64,000 nucleotides of DNA from NCBI GenBank assembly GCA_907165065.1, contig OU015523.1, positions 16,119,834 to 16,183,833 of the forward strand, in the 5' to 3' direction. Positions 23,140 through 34,582 of the stretch are shown piece by piece. The DNA comes from Caprimulgus europaeus. Lineage: Eukaryota; Chordata; Aves; Caprimulgiformes; Caprimulgidae. How positions within the stretch are numbered: position 1 is the stretch's first letter; each line of letters opens with the position of its first letter. A model generated the notes under the pieces. That model was not told where the DNA came from, made no database searches, and was given only the letters and a program-made list of their open reading frames with translations. A program made the translations under genes and the position numbers.

Positions 23140-23305
23140 AATGCACTGACCCCGTAAAGCAGGGAAGTGTCATTGCAGAGATGAGAAAATGAAGCAGAGA
23201 GACAGATCTCGTAGCAGCATGCCAAAGTTCACACAGAAAGTCTGTGCCAGGCCTGGGAATCAGGTCTTAGTCGAGCATCTTAATGTTCTCACCTCTTTTT
23301 TTGGC
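23140..23305 (-). mobile_element. MIR-type SINE
   Basis: Read on the plus strand it follows the reversed MIR consensus: 'accccgtaaagcagggaagt', 'gcagagatgagaaaatgaag', 'ccaaagttcacacagaaagt', 'ctgtgccaggcctgggaatc' and 'aggtctta'. MIR is an amniote-wide tRNA-derived SINE mobilised long ago by L2. Copies in birds are old and rare, so this one is likely to be ancestral. Confidence 0.8.
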
Positions 23306-23318
23306 ACTGTTGAGATAT

Positions 23319-23338
23319 GAAATAATAATAATAATGAA
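23319..23338. repeat. Short (AAT)n microsatellite
   Basis: About five AAT units follow the MIR copy. Confidence 0.8.
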
Positions 23339-23924
23339 ATGTGCCCAGACACTAAGAAGATCATCACCTTAATGCAGATAATAGGAATAGCCAGCATCTG
23401 TGTAATGCAGAATCAAAATGGTTTATAATTGGGAGAACAAGATGTAGCTTAGAGTTTAAAAGTAATTAAAATTTCCTACCTAAGTTTCTTTTGCTTAATG
23501 TACTTCCAAAAATATGTTCATCTGCTTGCAAATGCCTGACCCTAGGAGTACAGGTTTCAATGCAATGGAAAAGCGAACCTTGGCAGAATGACAGCAACCG
23601 AACGGCATCTCATCTGGATCCAGAAACATAAAGAAAGGGAAATACTCATTATTCTAGAGGCTCAAAGACAATTTCAATCCATTTTAACTCTAACAGGTCC
23701 CCCTGTGGCCTCTTAAAACCTACTGAATTGGAGCAAAGTAGTGTAAGAGGCAGAGTTTCATCTTCAAAGGTGCGGTGAAAATATCCAGGTTGACAAGAGG
23801 GCTCAGTTCAGGAGGTTTTGTGGGGTTTTGCTGTGGACTTTTAACGATGCTTTTCTGCGGCACCTTTTATCCCTGGATCTCACTGTTCTTCAGAGGTATT
23901 GACTGATCTCTCATCATGGTGCTG

Positions 23925-24055
23925 CTGTCAGAGGTGTATTATTATCTTCATTTAATTAATGGAGAAACTGAGGCACAGCAAAAGGAAGCGACTTGCTTCC
24001 TCACAGCACACCAGTGGAAAAGCTGGGATTAAACACAAGCTCTCCTGATGGTTTA
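23925..24055 (-). mobile_element. MIR-type SINE
   Basis: 'gtattattatcttcatttaa', 'ggagaaactgaggcacagca', 'gcgacttgct', 'cacagcacaccagtggaaaa' and 'gctgggattaaacacaagct' match the core and head of MIR in reversed order. It is in the same orientation as the copy 0.8 kb upstream. Confidence 0.85.
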
Positions 24056-24549
24056 GGCATCCCTACTCATTTTGTCCTGCCCTGTTGCTGCTTGACTCTT
24101 CAGTTGCTGTCCCCACTAGTCCCGAGTTGTCAGGAGCTATGGGGGTTGCAATGTGTGCTGAGCCAGGCAGCGATCACAGCAAGACAAGCAACAACACCGT
24201 CTGGTCATTCAGAGCAGTTCTGAGCATGTATAGATAAATCTCAATGGCCCAGTTGAGACCCCACAGCTCAAACAGCCCTTTTCCTAGCCTACAAGTCATT
24301 ATTTGCAAAGGTGCACAGCACAGCAAGAGAAAAGTTCCTCTTTCCTCCCCTGTTACCCAAGTGTTGCACAGTGCAACTGCTGAGCTAGAGAAGAATATGA
24401 CTTCCCCTGAAATTAAGAAAAAACATTTCTGAGGTCTGGATTGGAAACTTTAGTCATAGTGGAAGCTCTTGGCATTCACTGTGCACCTCTACAGAACTGC
24501 TTTCCCATCCCACACTCACACCGGTTTTATAAAGCTGTATGAGCTATTT
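24056..24549. other. Non-coding stretch, nothing recognised
   Basis: The short frames at 23993-24432 overlap the MIR edge or are random. No further repeat was recognised. Confidence 0.55.
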
Positions 24550-24616
24550 ATGCACATATAAATATATATATATACACACACATGCATATGCACGTGTGTA
24601 TTTATATATGCATATT
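24550..24616. repeat. Alternating AT/AC/GT simple repeat
   Basis: (AT)n passes into (AC)n and then mixed TATGCATATG and GTGTGTATTTATATATGCAT. It is an alternating purine-pyrimidine tract with cruciform or Z-DNA potential. Confidence 0.85.
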
Positions 24617-26035
24617 GTTTCAAGCAGTTGTGACTGGCAGGAGTGCAACAGATACAGAAATAAATGTTTATGTGACTCTCCAGAGAACAGAGAGGGGCAG
24701 CCCTGAGAACAGAGAACTACTACTGGCACCCAAGCAAGGTGTTCTGCTTAACACCCTAACATGATTATTCAAATACCAGCATTGTAAATTGGGGTAAGAT
24801 CAGCATATTGAAGTCCACATTCCCTCTTGACTGCTGAGGCAGCCTTGGCAGGAGCCAGCAGTCCTCCAAACACGTTAAAACATACCATCTGATGCTTGGT
24901 GCCCCACTTGCACAGAAATGATGGTTGCTAGCTCAGACCGAACCAGTTCAGAGAGTTATTTTTGATTGTACTTGAGCACATAGACACGACTATTCATAGG
25001 GAAAAAGAGAGTGGAAGGAACGTCCCCTCAATTTACCTTTATCCCGTTGTTCTCATAGCTTGTGAGGGATATAACTATATTTAGGCTGACAAGAGCAGGC
25101 AGTGTAGCCTATACTGTGGGGTTGATACAATGCAATGGTGTCCGTTTGAAGATGTCCCAGTGTAGAGGTTGGGCAGCTCTAACAAAAGATCTCTGAAGAA
25201 AACGGATTTAGGCTGAGTGGAGGCAGGGGATTAGGGTGGTGGACGTCTCTGAAGTGGGTTGCAAAGTCGGACATTATGGAGATATTCACACAGTCTTAAT
25301 AGAGCATCTAACATAGATGTGATTCAGAAGGCCAAAACCAGCAGTCTATTCTCTGTATTTCATTGCAGGAGAAGCATGTGCCTCCAGAAGGGAATTCAGG
25401 ATTCCTGAAGTAATTGCTTAGATGTTTTGTAACTCACTAACAGCAAGCATAACTCAAAAGGTCATGTTTGAAAGATATCACTGGTTTTGCTTTGCTTCCT
25501 TAAGATAAGTCAAACTCAAAGCAGCCTTGACCCTATTTCAGGGAACAAGAAGTCTCTTCTCTCTCTCCCACACAGGGCTGCTTTTGATGTAAGGCAAGTC
25601 CAGTTCCCTCGCAGAGCTGCACGGGGGACGATGTTGGTGGACACTAGAGACTGCTAAGACACACTGGCTGCACCAATAAACGGTCACATTCTGCCTGTAG
25701 TTAGGCCCAGTATTTGCGAAACAGGATGCATAGTCTGCACACTAATCATAATTAAAGGATATTCTATGAGTTTTTTAATTAGCAGGTATCTCTTCTTTTG
25801 GAACAAGGTGACTTGAGTTATATCACCGGTGCTGCAACGGAGTTAGAAGTCACCATGATGTACAGTGTAGAGACAACCAAAAATTATTCCTATGGCCATG
25901 GATTCACTGAATTACTTAACACCCTCACAGAGAATTCTGGAGTTTAATAATGCTAATGGGGTACTTTGAGATCCATATACAGAAGAACTAAAGGAAGAAA
26001 ATGATCATTATATTCTCCCACTGTCATCTGCAGGT
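24617..26035. other. Non-coding stretch, no gene recognised
   Basis: No reading frame with protein-like character was found. 'tactttgagatccatatac' at 25960 resembles the 3' end of an ancient MIR-type SINE ('gctttgagatcc...'), but the match stops quickly. Confidence 0.5.
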
Positions 26036-26112
26036 TTCAAAATATATTACAGTCCTTCACTAATTGTCACAATGCCCCACTAAGTCAATATTATTATAAT
26101 CATTTCAAAAGT
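26036..26112 (-). mobile_element. Probable MIR core fragment
   Basis: 'tattacagtccttcactaat', 'tgtcacaatgccccactaag' and 'tcaatattattataatcatt' resemble reversed MIR 'attatctcatttaatcctcacaaca...ggtattattatcc'. The head of the element is missing here. The piece at 26484 could be the continuation after an insertion. Confidence 0.4.
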
Positions 26113-26150
26113 GTTGAGAGACTGATTCTGATCTCTCATGTGGATCTAGT
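26113..26150. repeat. Possible ancient amniote repeat fragment
   Basis: 'gactgattctgatctctcat' matches the phrase 'ctgattctgatctcacttac' that accompanies 'attgacttcagtgg' in old amniote repeats. Confidence 0.35.
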
Positions 26151-26483
26151 CACAACACCATACCTCAGCTAGACAACTGTCTCTTGCATTTCAGAGTTAT
26201 GGGAACATCGTGGGTTGGAAACTTCTAAAGAAAATAAACTAGCTTTGACCACAAGGGATTGGATTAGAGGACTGTACCATTGCCTCATGTACATGGCAAG
26301 TCTAGCTCATCAGCTCCATTGCCTTCATGGTGTTTTACAGCACAGTCCTGTCTCACAGGAGAAATCTGACAATTCTAGGCATGATTCTGAGGTTCTTTCA
26401 GATATGGACTTGGGAGCTGACCCAGGGGCTCACACTTTAAGGCAAAACTCTCAGTTTACGTCACTGTAAATGACAACAAAATC

Positions 26484-26575
26484 CAAACAACTTGTTCAAG
26501 ATTGCACAGTGGTATCAGTGAAACTGCTCAGAGTGAAAGCTGAGAGTCTTCACCTTTAACCAGCAGATAGCCCTC
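26484..26575 (-). mobile_element. Probable MIR SINE fragment
   Basis: 'aacaacttgttcaagattgc', 'acagtggtatcagtgaaact' and 'gagagtcttcacctttaacc' follow the reversed MIR order ('gtaacttgcccaaggtcacacag...gtcctgactcc...'). It is diverged. Confidence 0.5.
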
Positions 26576-26707
26576 CTCTCTCTGTGGTTTTGGACTGCTA
26601 ACAGTGCATTAGGCAACATGGTACATAGCTGTAGGCAGGGATAGGGAGTTAAGAATTCAATTTCTGAGAGTTATGAGAGGTCCATTGTTGAAACACTCAC
26701 CTCAGTG

Positions 26708-26785
26708 GGTGACCTCAGTATTGGTCTCCACAAAATGGGAAGAAGAAAACAATCCTGCTTTATACCTTGCTTTGAGATTCACACA
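26708..26785 (+). mobile_element. Probable MIR SINE fragment, sense orientation
   Basis: 'gacctcagtattggtctcca', 'caaaatgggaagaagaaaac' and 'taccttgctttgagattcac' resemble the sense order of MIR: 'cctcagtttcccca.ctgtaaaatgggga...', then 'gcactttgagatcc'. Confidence 0.45.
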
Positions 26786-27559
26786 TAAACCACATTTTCT
26801 AGAGCTCCAATTCTTTGTTAAAAAATTCATAACATCATTTTCCCTCCTGCCCCCCATTCCGCTAACCAAAATTCAGGGTCTTATGGGTTATTCCAGAGGA
26901 ACCAGGAGTTGGAAAGAAGCCTTTCTTTTATGATATCTTGTTTATTTGCAAAGAATGCATGGAATCATATTTTCTTCCATGCAGGAGAAATCAAACAAGC
27001 CAGAGACAGCTTCTTTGCTTACAGCATCAAACTGTAAGCTTTTCCTTCGGGTCAGACTACCAGCTGCTTAAACAGGCTGTGCTTCAACTCCCTTCTTTCT
27101 CCATATTTGTATTGAAGTTTTGTTCTCTCTTTCTTTCACACGCATACACACCCTCCCTATTTTTTCAGTGTCCATTGAAATTGTCTTTCCTGAGTGGCTA
27201 AAGTGCTTTTATGGCCTCTGGCTTGGCTAGCAGCCTGCTATCATTTCAGAGGAGAGTTTAACCATTTAGCTAGAGTGAAATTTAACTCAAGCTACAATGA
27301 CACTGGTGATCCTCAAGCCCTAACAGCAGTGGCCAAAGCTACATGGTACTCTGTTTCTGAGAGTGTATACTCAATAACATGAACTCTACACTTGAATCAC
27401 TGTGAACCTTCTTAGGAGAATTTCTTCACGGCAGTTCAAATGTTTTTCTCCATGGCTCTGGCAGATTCCCAGGGAAATTCTCTGAGGCACTCTGTACTGA
27501 AGCTCCTCTGTTAACTTGCAGGGCATGCTTTTCCTCCCAACAACACAACTAGAAAGTCA
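26786..27559. other. Non-coding stretch, nothing recognised
   Basis: The frame at 26938-27201 is open for 87 codons but has no family resemblance. No repeat was recognised. Confidence 0.55.
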
Positions 27560-28005
27560 GATGTAGTAGGAAGAAGGATGCAGAAAAGAGGATGAGCTTG
27601 GAGTTTAGGTTTTTTTAAATGCAAAGTGTCTGAGAGTGCAGCAGAAGCAGAGAGAGGCAAGATCTGAGAATTTCAGAGGCAAGAGGAAGAAAATTATATT
27701 GAGGTTCAGTTATGATTTATTGGGACTTTACACCTAAGATTGTGAACTCTAGAGAGAGCACTGTAGAAGAAAAAAAAGGAGGAAGGAAAGCAGATAAAAG
27801 CTAATAGAAGCAGGAAGATACATTTGGGAAACATGGGAGAGGCATTGGAGGAAGAGGATAGGTGAAAGGAACATGAAGGAAACAGAACCTGAAAGGTGAG
27901 ATTAAAAAAAGAGAGAGTAGGAAATAGAAGAAAATAATTTGACCAAATAGGAAGAAAATAAGACAGTCAAGAGAAAAGGGAATAGAAAAAGAAGCAAGCA
28001 GGCTT
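27560..28005 (+). repeat. Purine-biased (A/G-rich) tract
   Basis: From about 27765 to 28005 the plus strand is almost continuously A and G, for example AAGAAAAAAAAGGAGGAAGG near 27767 and AGATTAAAAAAAGAGAGAG near 27899. It is low-complexity DNA that could form triplex (H-DNA) structures. Confidence 0.65.
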
Positions 28006-29084
28006 TTCCTCTAACAGGTAAGAATTTAGGATGCTTCTTCCTACATAGAAAAAAAAAAGTAACACTTTATTTAGAGATTGATTTGAACTTAGTTTTGGAT
28101 TAGGTCTGAGCTCCGGGATAATCAAGCCCCTCGGAGCTAGTGGCCAATTTTGGAGAGACTGGCTGCACTGGCCCCTCCTGCAGCACAATAAAGACTTCTT
28201 ATGTCCAAGAGCACCATCAAGTGGTGACAGGAAGATGATAGTAAAGCAGCCAAACGTCTCTCTTTTGGCGCAGTAAATTCGCATAATGGAAAACTACACA
28301 GAACAATTTATTCCCGTGTAGCATCCTCCACGCAGGGAATCCTGCTTGTCATTGCAGAGGAGGGTAAAAGAACAGATAAAGGTCTACGTGGTGGTGTATG
28401 ATGTTGCATGCATGGTGCATAGATGGGGCTTCTGATTGCAGGTAGAGAGGTGGGGGAAACAAGGTGGGAATGGTCCAGAGAGGAAACAAAGGGCATTGAT
28501 GGAGTAGGGAAGCAGTTGTAGTAAGGAATGGAGAGGGAAGGAGCAATCAGGAGAAGGTGCCTGGAGTCAAGTGTGAGAGTGAGAGGGAAGGATGGGAAGG
28601 AGCAGCAGTCGGGGGAGGTCATTGATTGGAACCAATACAATCACATATATCATAGGTCTTTGCAGAGGGCTTGGGGCAATCAGAAAAGCAACTTGGATCT
28701 GGGCTCCTCACTGGGGAATTACCTCTCCTCAACATTAATCAACCTCCCCTCAAATTGCAGTGTTCCTGACTGCTGGTGCTGAGCCCAGTATGGCTTTGGG
28801 AAGAATAACATAAGGGATAATTGTGACTAGGTCAGAGTGCGATGAGTCAGTGATGATGGATTTTAACAAAAGAGTCCATGTAGCAAAAGCAGCCTGTGTG
28901 CATGTGTGTGTCTGTGTGCCTGGTATGCTGGAGCATGAACCCGACAGAGAAGATACAGATGAAATTGTGACTAACGTAAATGTGAGATCTCAGTAAAAGG
29001 CAGCACTGGAAGCAGCATACCAACAATTGTCCCTCATACTTATCTGCCAGTTTTCACTCAAAGACCCCAGGGTTTTAGAAAGAC
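28006..29084. other. Non-coding stretch, purine-biased in part
   Basis: Purine-rich runs continue at 28440-28615. The pyrimidine-rich complement explains the minus-strand frames at 28308-28640. A TG-rich patch lies at 28896-28921. No gene was seen. Confidence 0.55.
28896..28921. repeat. Imperfect TG repeat
   Basis: TGTGTGCATGTGTGTGTCTG and the next bases form an interrupted (TG)n tract. Confidence 0.75.
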
Positions 29085-29200
29085 AGATCAGAATCACCTT
29101 TATTTTACACCCTGAAAAGCAAAGACATGGAGAAACAAGTAATTTGCCCAGAAAGCATAATCAAGAGCAATATCTTGGTTCTGTGAAGAGCACCCTGCAA
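29085..29200 (-). mobile_element. Probable MIR SINE fragment
   Basis: 'cctttattttacaccctgaa', 'aagacatggagaaacaagta' and 'atttgcccag' match the reversed MIR core ('attttacagatgaggaaac...gtaacttgccca'). The downstream head is degraded. A CR1 copy follows about 70 bp later. Confidence 0.55.
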
Positions 29201-29271
29201 AATAGTCTGTACTGCCTCCACAAAAGGAGAAAGAGCAGCATTTCACTGAGGCACAGGCAGTTCCTTGCATA

Positions 29272-29528
29272 GTTTTAAACTAAAAGATGGTAGATTTAGG
29301 CTAGATATAAGGAAGAATTTTTTTACAATGAAGGTGCTGAAACACTGGCCCAGGTTGCCCAGAGAGGTGATAGAAGCCTTGCCCCTGGAAACAGTCAAGG
29401 TCAGGTTGGACAGAGCTCTGAAAAACCTGATCTAGTTGAAGATGTCCCTGCTCACTGCAGGGGAGTTGGAGTAGATGACCTTTAAAAGTCCCTTCCAAGC
29501 CAAAACATTTTGTCATTCTATGATTCTA
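29272..29528 (+). mobile_element. CR1 LINE, 3' 250 bp with ORF2 C-terminus still open
   Basis: From 29292 the plus strand encodes RFRLDIRKNFFTM, then HWPRLPREVIEALPLE, and ends LDRALKNLI followed by a TAG at 29433-29435. This is the conserved C-terminal end of CR1 ORF2. The 3' UTR follows ('gagttggagtagatgacctt' and 'aaagtcccttccaa'), with a terminal ATTCTATGATTCT. These 47 codons contain no stop or frameshift, which suggests a fairly young insertion. The copy is truncated, so it cannot move by itself. Confidence 0.95.
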
Positions 29529-32500
29529 AGCCTGCAGAGGCAGGAAGTTACAGTGGAACTGAGATGTGGTGGAGTCCAGGCAGACAAACAGGAGAGATGT
29601 AAAGGTAAGCTGAAGGAGATGTGAGTTGAGTGTGGTTCACACAGGAGTGACACCACCAGCCTCACAGCTAGGACTGGCAAGGGAAAAGGGAGCAGTGCTA
29701 ATGATGGGACTTGACTGAAAGGCAGAGAGAAGAGGAAAGCGGGCTCAAACAGCAGGAAAAGAGCAGCAGCTGGTGAGGCACAATTCACACCAGGAGGTAA
29801 AAGAGAGAGAGAACAGCTGAAGAACACTGCCTTGATCAATAGCACTAAGAACCATGGGGAGGTCACAGAAAATGAGGGGAAAAAAAGGAGGGTTTCACCA
29901 GTGTAATCATTACAAGAGACACTTGATTTCCACTAGGCAAGACCTATCTCATATCACCACCAAGAACAGCTACCTCAGTCAAGTAAGCTTCAAGAAAGAC
30001 TCTGACATCTTACTTTAAATTTGTAGGCACCTTAAATTCACTGTGTTTTTTTTCTAGGGGGGTTGTTTTTTGTCTTTTTATTTATTTTTTTCTTCAAATG
30101 GTTCCCATTTAGATACATCTCTTCGTAGACATTTGGGCCTATCCCTGACTCTGGCAAGGAAGAATCAAAGTCCCAGAGGAGCTTTGCCATCTCAGCTTCA
30201 GAGGAGTCCTGCCACAGTGACCGGTGGGACACATGGAGGAGTTTTTGCTTGTCTCATTAACCAGAATGCCTTTGTAGCTTCCAGCTGCCTCAGAGCAGGG
30301 CTGAGGTCAGAAAGGGGAGCAAATAGGATTTCTCCCCCTCCTTTGCCTACCATGTGCAAGCACATGCTGGAAATCTCTTTCTCCAGCGGGCTTCAGAGCC
30401 TGTTTAAAATGCAGTAATAAATGAGTCAAATATTTCCTCATATCAGACTCTGGAGTCTCAACTTCTTATCAGACAATTTTCTACCTCTTCCCATCATGCC
30501 TATTCCACACAGTACCAGTAATTCTCTTTTCCCTCCTCTTCTTTTGGGTTGATTAATAATTAATTATTATTAAAAGGAAAAGTCTGAGGGGGCCAACTTC
30601 TAGTTTTGCAACCAAAAGACCAAAATTGACACTAATTATAATCCTAGCCACTTTTCATTATGCTAGGCAAAGTCTGGTTCTATGCCAAAATGTTGACTGC
30701 GTCTAAAGGTAACGTGACAGGGAGGGATGATGAAATGCAGCATGTTCTCATGAGCATTGGAAGGAGCTCATATGAGGCAAGGCAGAAATGAAGAGGTCTT
30801 AGCTTTCAGAAACCCCTTTTGAGAGCTCATCTGAGGAACCATAGCAGAATTGACTGCTTCTGACTTCTGCTAATACCCCATGCTGAATATTAATGATAAA
30901 CATAATAAAATATGTATATAGTGTAATAGGAATAAAAACGTGCATGTAGCACCATAGATTTATAATACTGCTTTACATACACGTTCAGACAGCTGAGTAG
31001 CTGTGGTGAACATGGAGCCTGCTGCAAAGAATAAAAACGAGCTCCCTGCTGTAGATACTTATTCATGCTTATGCCAGTCTTTCCCCATGCCTACTGCATA
31101 GCTTTCAGGTCCCTTTGCTTTCCAGTTCCCAGTGTGGTTACACTCTCTTACACAAACTTAATAACTTCATCTGTGTAGTTACCCTAACACCTGGAAGTAT
31201 TTAAAGCTGAGGAGAAGTGGCAGGGGAAGGAGTAGGGTTGCTAGTGCTCAGTGACCCTATCCCACAAGAGGTTTCAGTATCAACAAACCAAAAAATTGTA
31301 ACGGCTTAAGTCTCTCCAGCAGATGACTGACCTCCATGTCTGCTCTACAGCCGGGTACATTCTGGTCTTTTCACCAGTGTGGATCTGCACAGAGCAGTTC
31401 ATGGCAGCTAGGCATTCCCACAGCACCAGGGAAATGGCTCCCCATGCACAACATGGCAAATGGGGATATGTCCTATGTCCTGAACAGTCACCTATGGGAA
31501 TCAACACTAGAGAAGCCTGAAGAGAAAGGTCTGAAAAGAGTCCAGCGTTCAGAAAATAAAGATGATGTGGTGGCCACTTTCTCCTGTGGTCTCCAGCAAG
31601 GAAAACATCTGTTTTTTGGCTATTATGCCAAAAACACTACACCTTTTTTTCCCACAACTGTATAATTTGGTCTAGCAAAAGAAGTTGCCTTTTGCTACAA
31701 ACTTTGCCTTTGTTACTCTGAATAACATCCTTCCTTCACTTTCAATTCCAGTCCCTTTCTGCCACTCTTTTTCTTCATCTTTTATGCTTCACTGTCCTCC
31801 TTCCACTGATTTGCACTGCCAAGACTGAAGATTGCCCTTTTTTTGTGCGGCCTAGAGGTAGTGATGTTTCCATTTAGGTTTGGAGAAGACTTTTTTTGTT
31901 GCCTGCCTGCCCTTAGACATTGCAGTAATGTGAGTAGCATGCAGATTTCCTCCATAGCATGCGTAGGACTGGACTTGGGCCTCTCTCTGTGATGGCTGTT
32001 CCTCTATGAGGGAAATTGCAATTTTACATACTGATGAAAGAACAACAGAACAATCAGAATGCTTTCCACAATGCCTCTGTCTCATCCAGCAGCTTCCTAA
32101 CTCTTCTTCCTTACCACAGCAATCTCTCAGGTTTCTTGCAATGCAAGCTGTTTGCAGACTGCTTTGGTGATCCAAACCAATAACCTTTCCCACTGAAGGC
32201 AGAGAGAATGAGGGATTCTGGAGTTAAATCAGACACTGTACATGAAACAAAACCAAAACATACAGTCATACTTTATCTTACTGAAAGGAAAAGAGCCATG
32301 GTTCATGAGAAGAGGGGTGCAATCCCAGGGAGTGCATTGGATGATTCTGGATGAGAGCAGCTCTGGATACTGCCACAAGTCTGCTGGATGCACCAGGACA
32401 AGTCACTTCACTCTCCAGACTTTCTCTATTTTTCTCTTATCTCATAGTTTCTTGAGGCAGAAATGGCCTCGAGATGTGTAATGAGAACTGTTATGCAAAA

Positions 32501-33300
32501 CCTGTGGAGTAGTAGTAAAAGTAATGATTATGGTAATAGCATAATGCAGGCAAACTATCTTAACATGTGTTTACAAACAACACTACCCTGTACTTGAGGC
32601 ATCCCCTGCCCTGGAGGGTGAACCTATTCATCACCCAGGCTGTCTCCAGGGGTCTGACCTGAACAACTGAGCAGCTTCCGCTTGGAATTAGACCCCTTCT
32701 GGGACTTAAAGCTCTGGAAATTATTTAAAGTGCTTGCAAGCAAATCCATTGTGCCTATCAAACAATTCCCCAGAGACAGTAGGAACAGGGGAAAAATTCT
32801 TCCTGTGGAGACTCTGACAGCGATCTTGAGAAAGCACCACGGGAAGCAAACAAGTCCTCACCTAAACACAGCCAGAGGTGTCTATTTCCATTTTCTGCTC
32901 TGATCTTCAGCACCTTTGCTTGCTAGCTCTCTAAAAAGCTGTCATCAGAGGTAGTGTACCGGGTAGACATGTTTTTTTAACTAAGTCTGTCCACAGAGTT
33001 GGCCAACTCAGCAATCCTACAGAGTCATTTTGTTCTGAACAACTCCTAGGTGATTTATGCCAGAGGAATAAAGCACCATTCTCCAAAGCATTTAAGTTAC
33101 TGGGGCTCAATGAGGAATCACACAGTAATGTAGGAGCTGCCCAAGTACAGGTTTAAGATGGTACACAGGATCTTCTGCTGTATCCAGTAAGTCAAGGAAA
33201 GGAGATCCTGCTGTGAACTGCCCTCCACCAAAGGTCACTGCCTAGTCTGCTCTGCCAGCTTCAGGATTTGCTATTTTAACTCTTTAAGCTAAATTTCAGA
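29529..33300. other. Long non-coding stretch, no gene recognised
   Basis: Frames such as 29513-29866 (minus), 30070-30417 (plus) and 31852-32193 (minus) lack domains. The first lies opposite purine-rich DNA, which accounts for its Leu, Ser and Pro richness. A palindromic AT patch (TTAATAATTAATTATTATTA) lies at 30552-30571. No transposon was recognised. Confidence 0.55.
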
Positions 33301-33479
33301 AGGGGCAGAGCTAATTTTCTTCATATTAGCATTATTTTGCTTTACCTATTAAGCTGTCTTTATCTCAACCCATGAGTTTTCTCACTTTTGCCCTTCCGAT
33401 TCTCTCCCCCATCCCACTAGGGAGGAATGAGTGAGCAGCTGTGCGGTGCTTAGTTGCCAACCAGGGTTAAACCACAACA
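33301..33479 (+). mobile_element. ERVL-type LTR with a large internal deletion
   Basis: The 3' block 33335-33479 aligns step for step with the end of the LTR at 34588-35159: 'ttttgctttacctattaag', 'tttatctcaacccatgagtt', 'gattctctccccc', 'ggtgcttagttgcc' and a final TTAAACCACAACA. The 30 bases before it, 33301-33330 ('gcagagctaattttcttcat'), resemble the LTR's first 50 bases. The central 400 or so bases are therefore missing, including the TATA region. No internal viral genes are present. Confidence 0.8.
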
Positions 33480-34582
33480 GTAGCTTATTTAAACTGAAAG
33501 AGGGGATCTCAGAGACAAGCAGCTCAACTGGAAAGTCTTTGAGGGATAGCACCAGCACTAGGGAGGCCACAATCAGCATCTACAGTATCTTCCACTGACT
33601 CAGCTGTTTGCAGAACCATCTATTGCTCTGTGTCCTCAGCCCAGCCACCAAGTAAAACTTGTTTACTGAAACAATTGTCACAGCAATAACTTGATCACTC
33701 TACATTGAGCGAGCCTGCTAGTGTGACATTTAAACTTTTTTATTTAAATTGCCTGGGGAAGCTCCTTCCCTTGCTCAGCCCTCTGATAAGAATGTCACCC
33801 TAAGAGCACGTGAAAAAAGCAGTTTCCACAAAAGAGCTGGAAGAACCAGTTTATCCCACTGGCCTGCAAATCACTTGCACTCAACTGATACAAGTTTCTT
33901 GGGCAAGCCAGGTGATAGGAAAAACAACCCTTGCCCTTAATTAGTAAAGATTAGTTCAAACTACAAAAGCAGGTGAGTTTGGCATCTAAGCTGGTAAAAT
34001 CAGACAAGTTCGACAGAAAATCTATGCACACAACATATACCCAGCGGGATACACAGAGAGCCCCCAGAACACAAGATGGAAGAATTTCCATCATCAAAGC
34101 AGAACATCACAGGCAGCTGCAGGCAGCCTGAGGGCAGGGCACAGTTGCTAAGCAACTCTTCTCTGGGTTGGATGTCACATACACTCCCAACCCCAACACC
34201 ACCAGGCACACAGAGGATATTTTGCACTGGGGTTTTGATAGAAAGGCAGCTAATGAAGGGGTTGTTTTCCCCGTGCTTTCCCCTAGCACCTTCTGTGCTT
34301 CACTTCAAGCAACTTCAAAGACTCTCTAACCAATAATCCCCTTCCAAAAAGATGGCTGGCCTTTGATAGCTGGAAGTGGTATTTGACTGAACCAGTTGCT
34401 CATGGCATAAATATTGACATCAGGACCAAAGGGTTGTGTAACTTTCCCATTGGTACAAACAGGGAGGCATTTTAGCCTGGCAGTATTTTACACATGTGCC
34501 CAAAGACAAGTTCAGAAATAGACAAGTAAATGAGTAAGTAGAGGGCATGGTTAGAGAAAGCCAAGAAAAGATAGCTTCCCTC
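33480..34582. other. Non-coding spacer between two LTRs
   Basis: About 1.1 kb separates the deleted LTR from the complete one. No retroviral gag, pol or env-like frame was found here, so the two are independent solo insertions and not the two ends of one provirus. The short frames at 34000-34336 look random. Confidence 0.6.

Noticed and set aside
33480-34582. Provirus interior between the two LTRs at 33.4 and 34.9 kb
   Set aside because: The 1.1 kb spacer holds no retroviral frame, and the second LTR has its own perfect target-site duplication, so the two are independent insertions.
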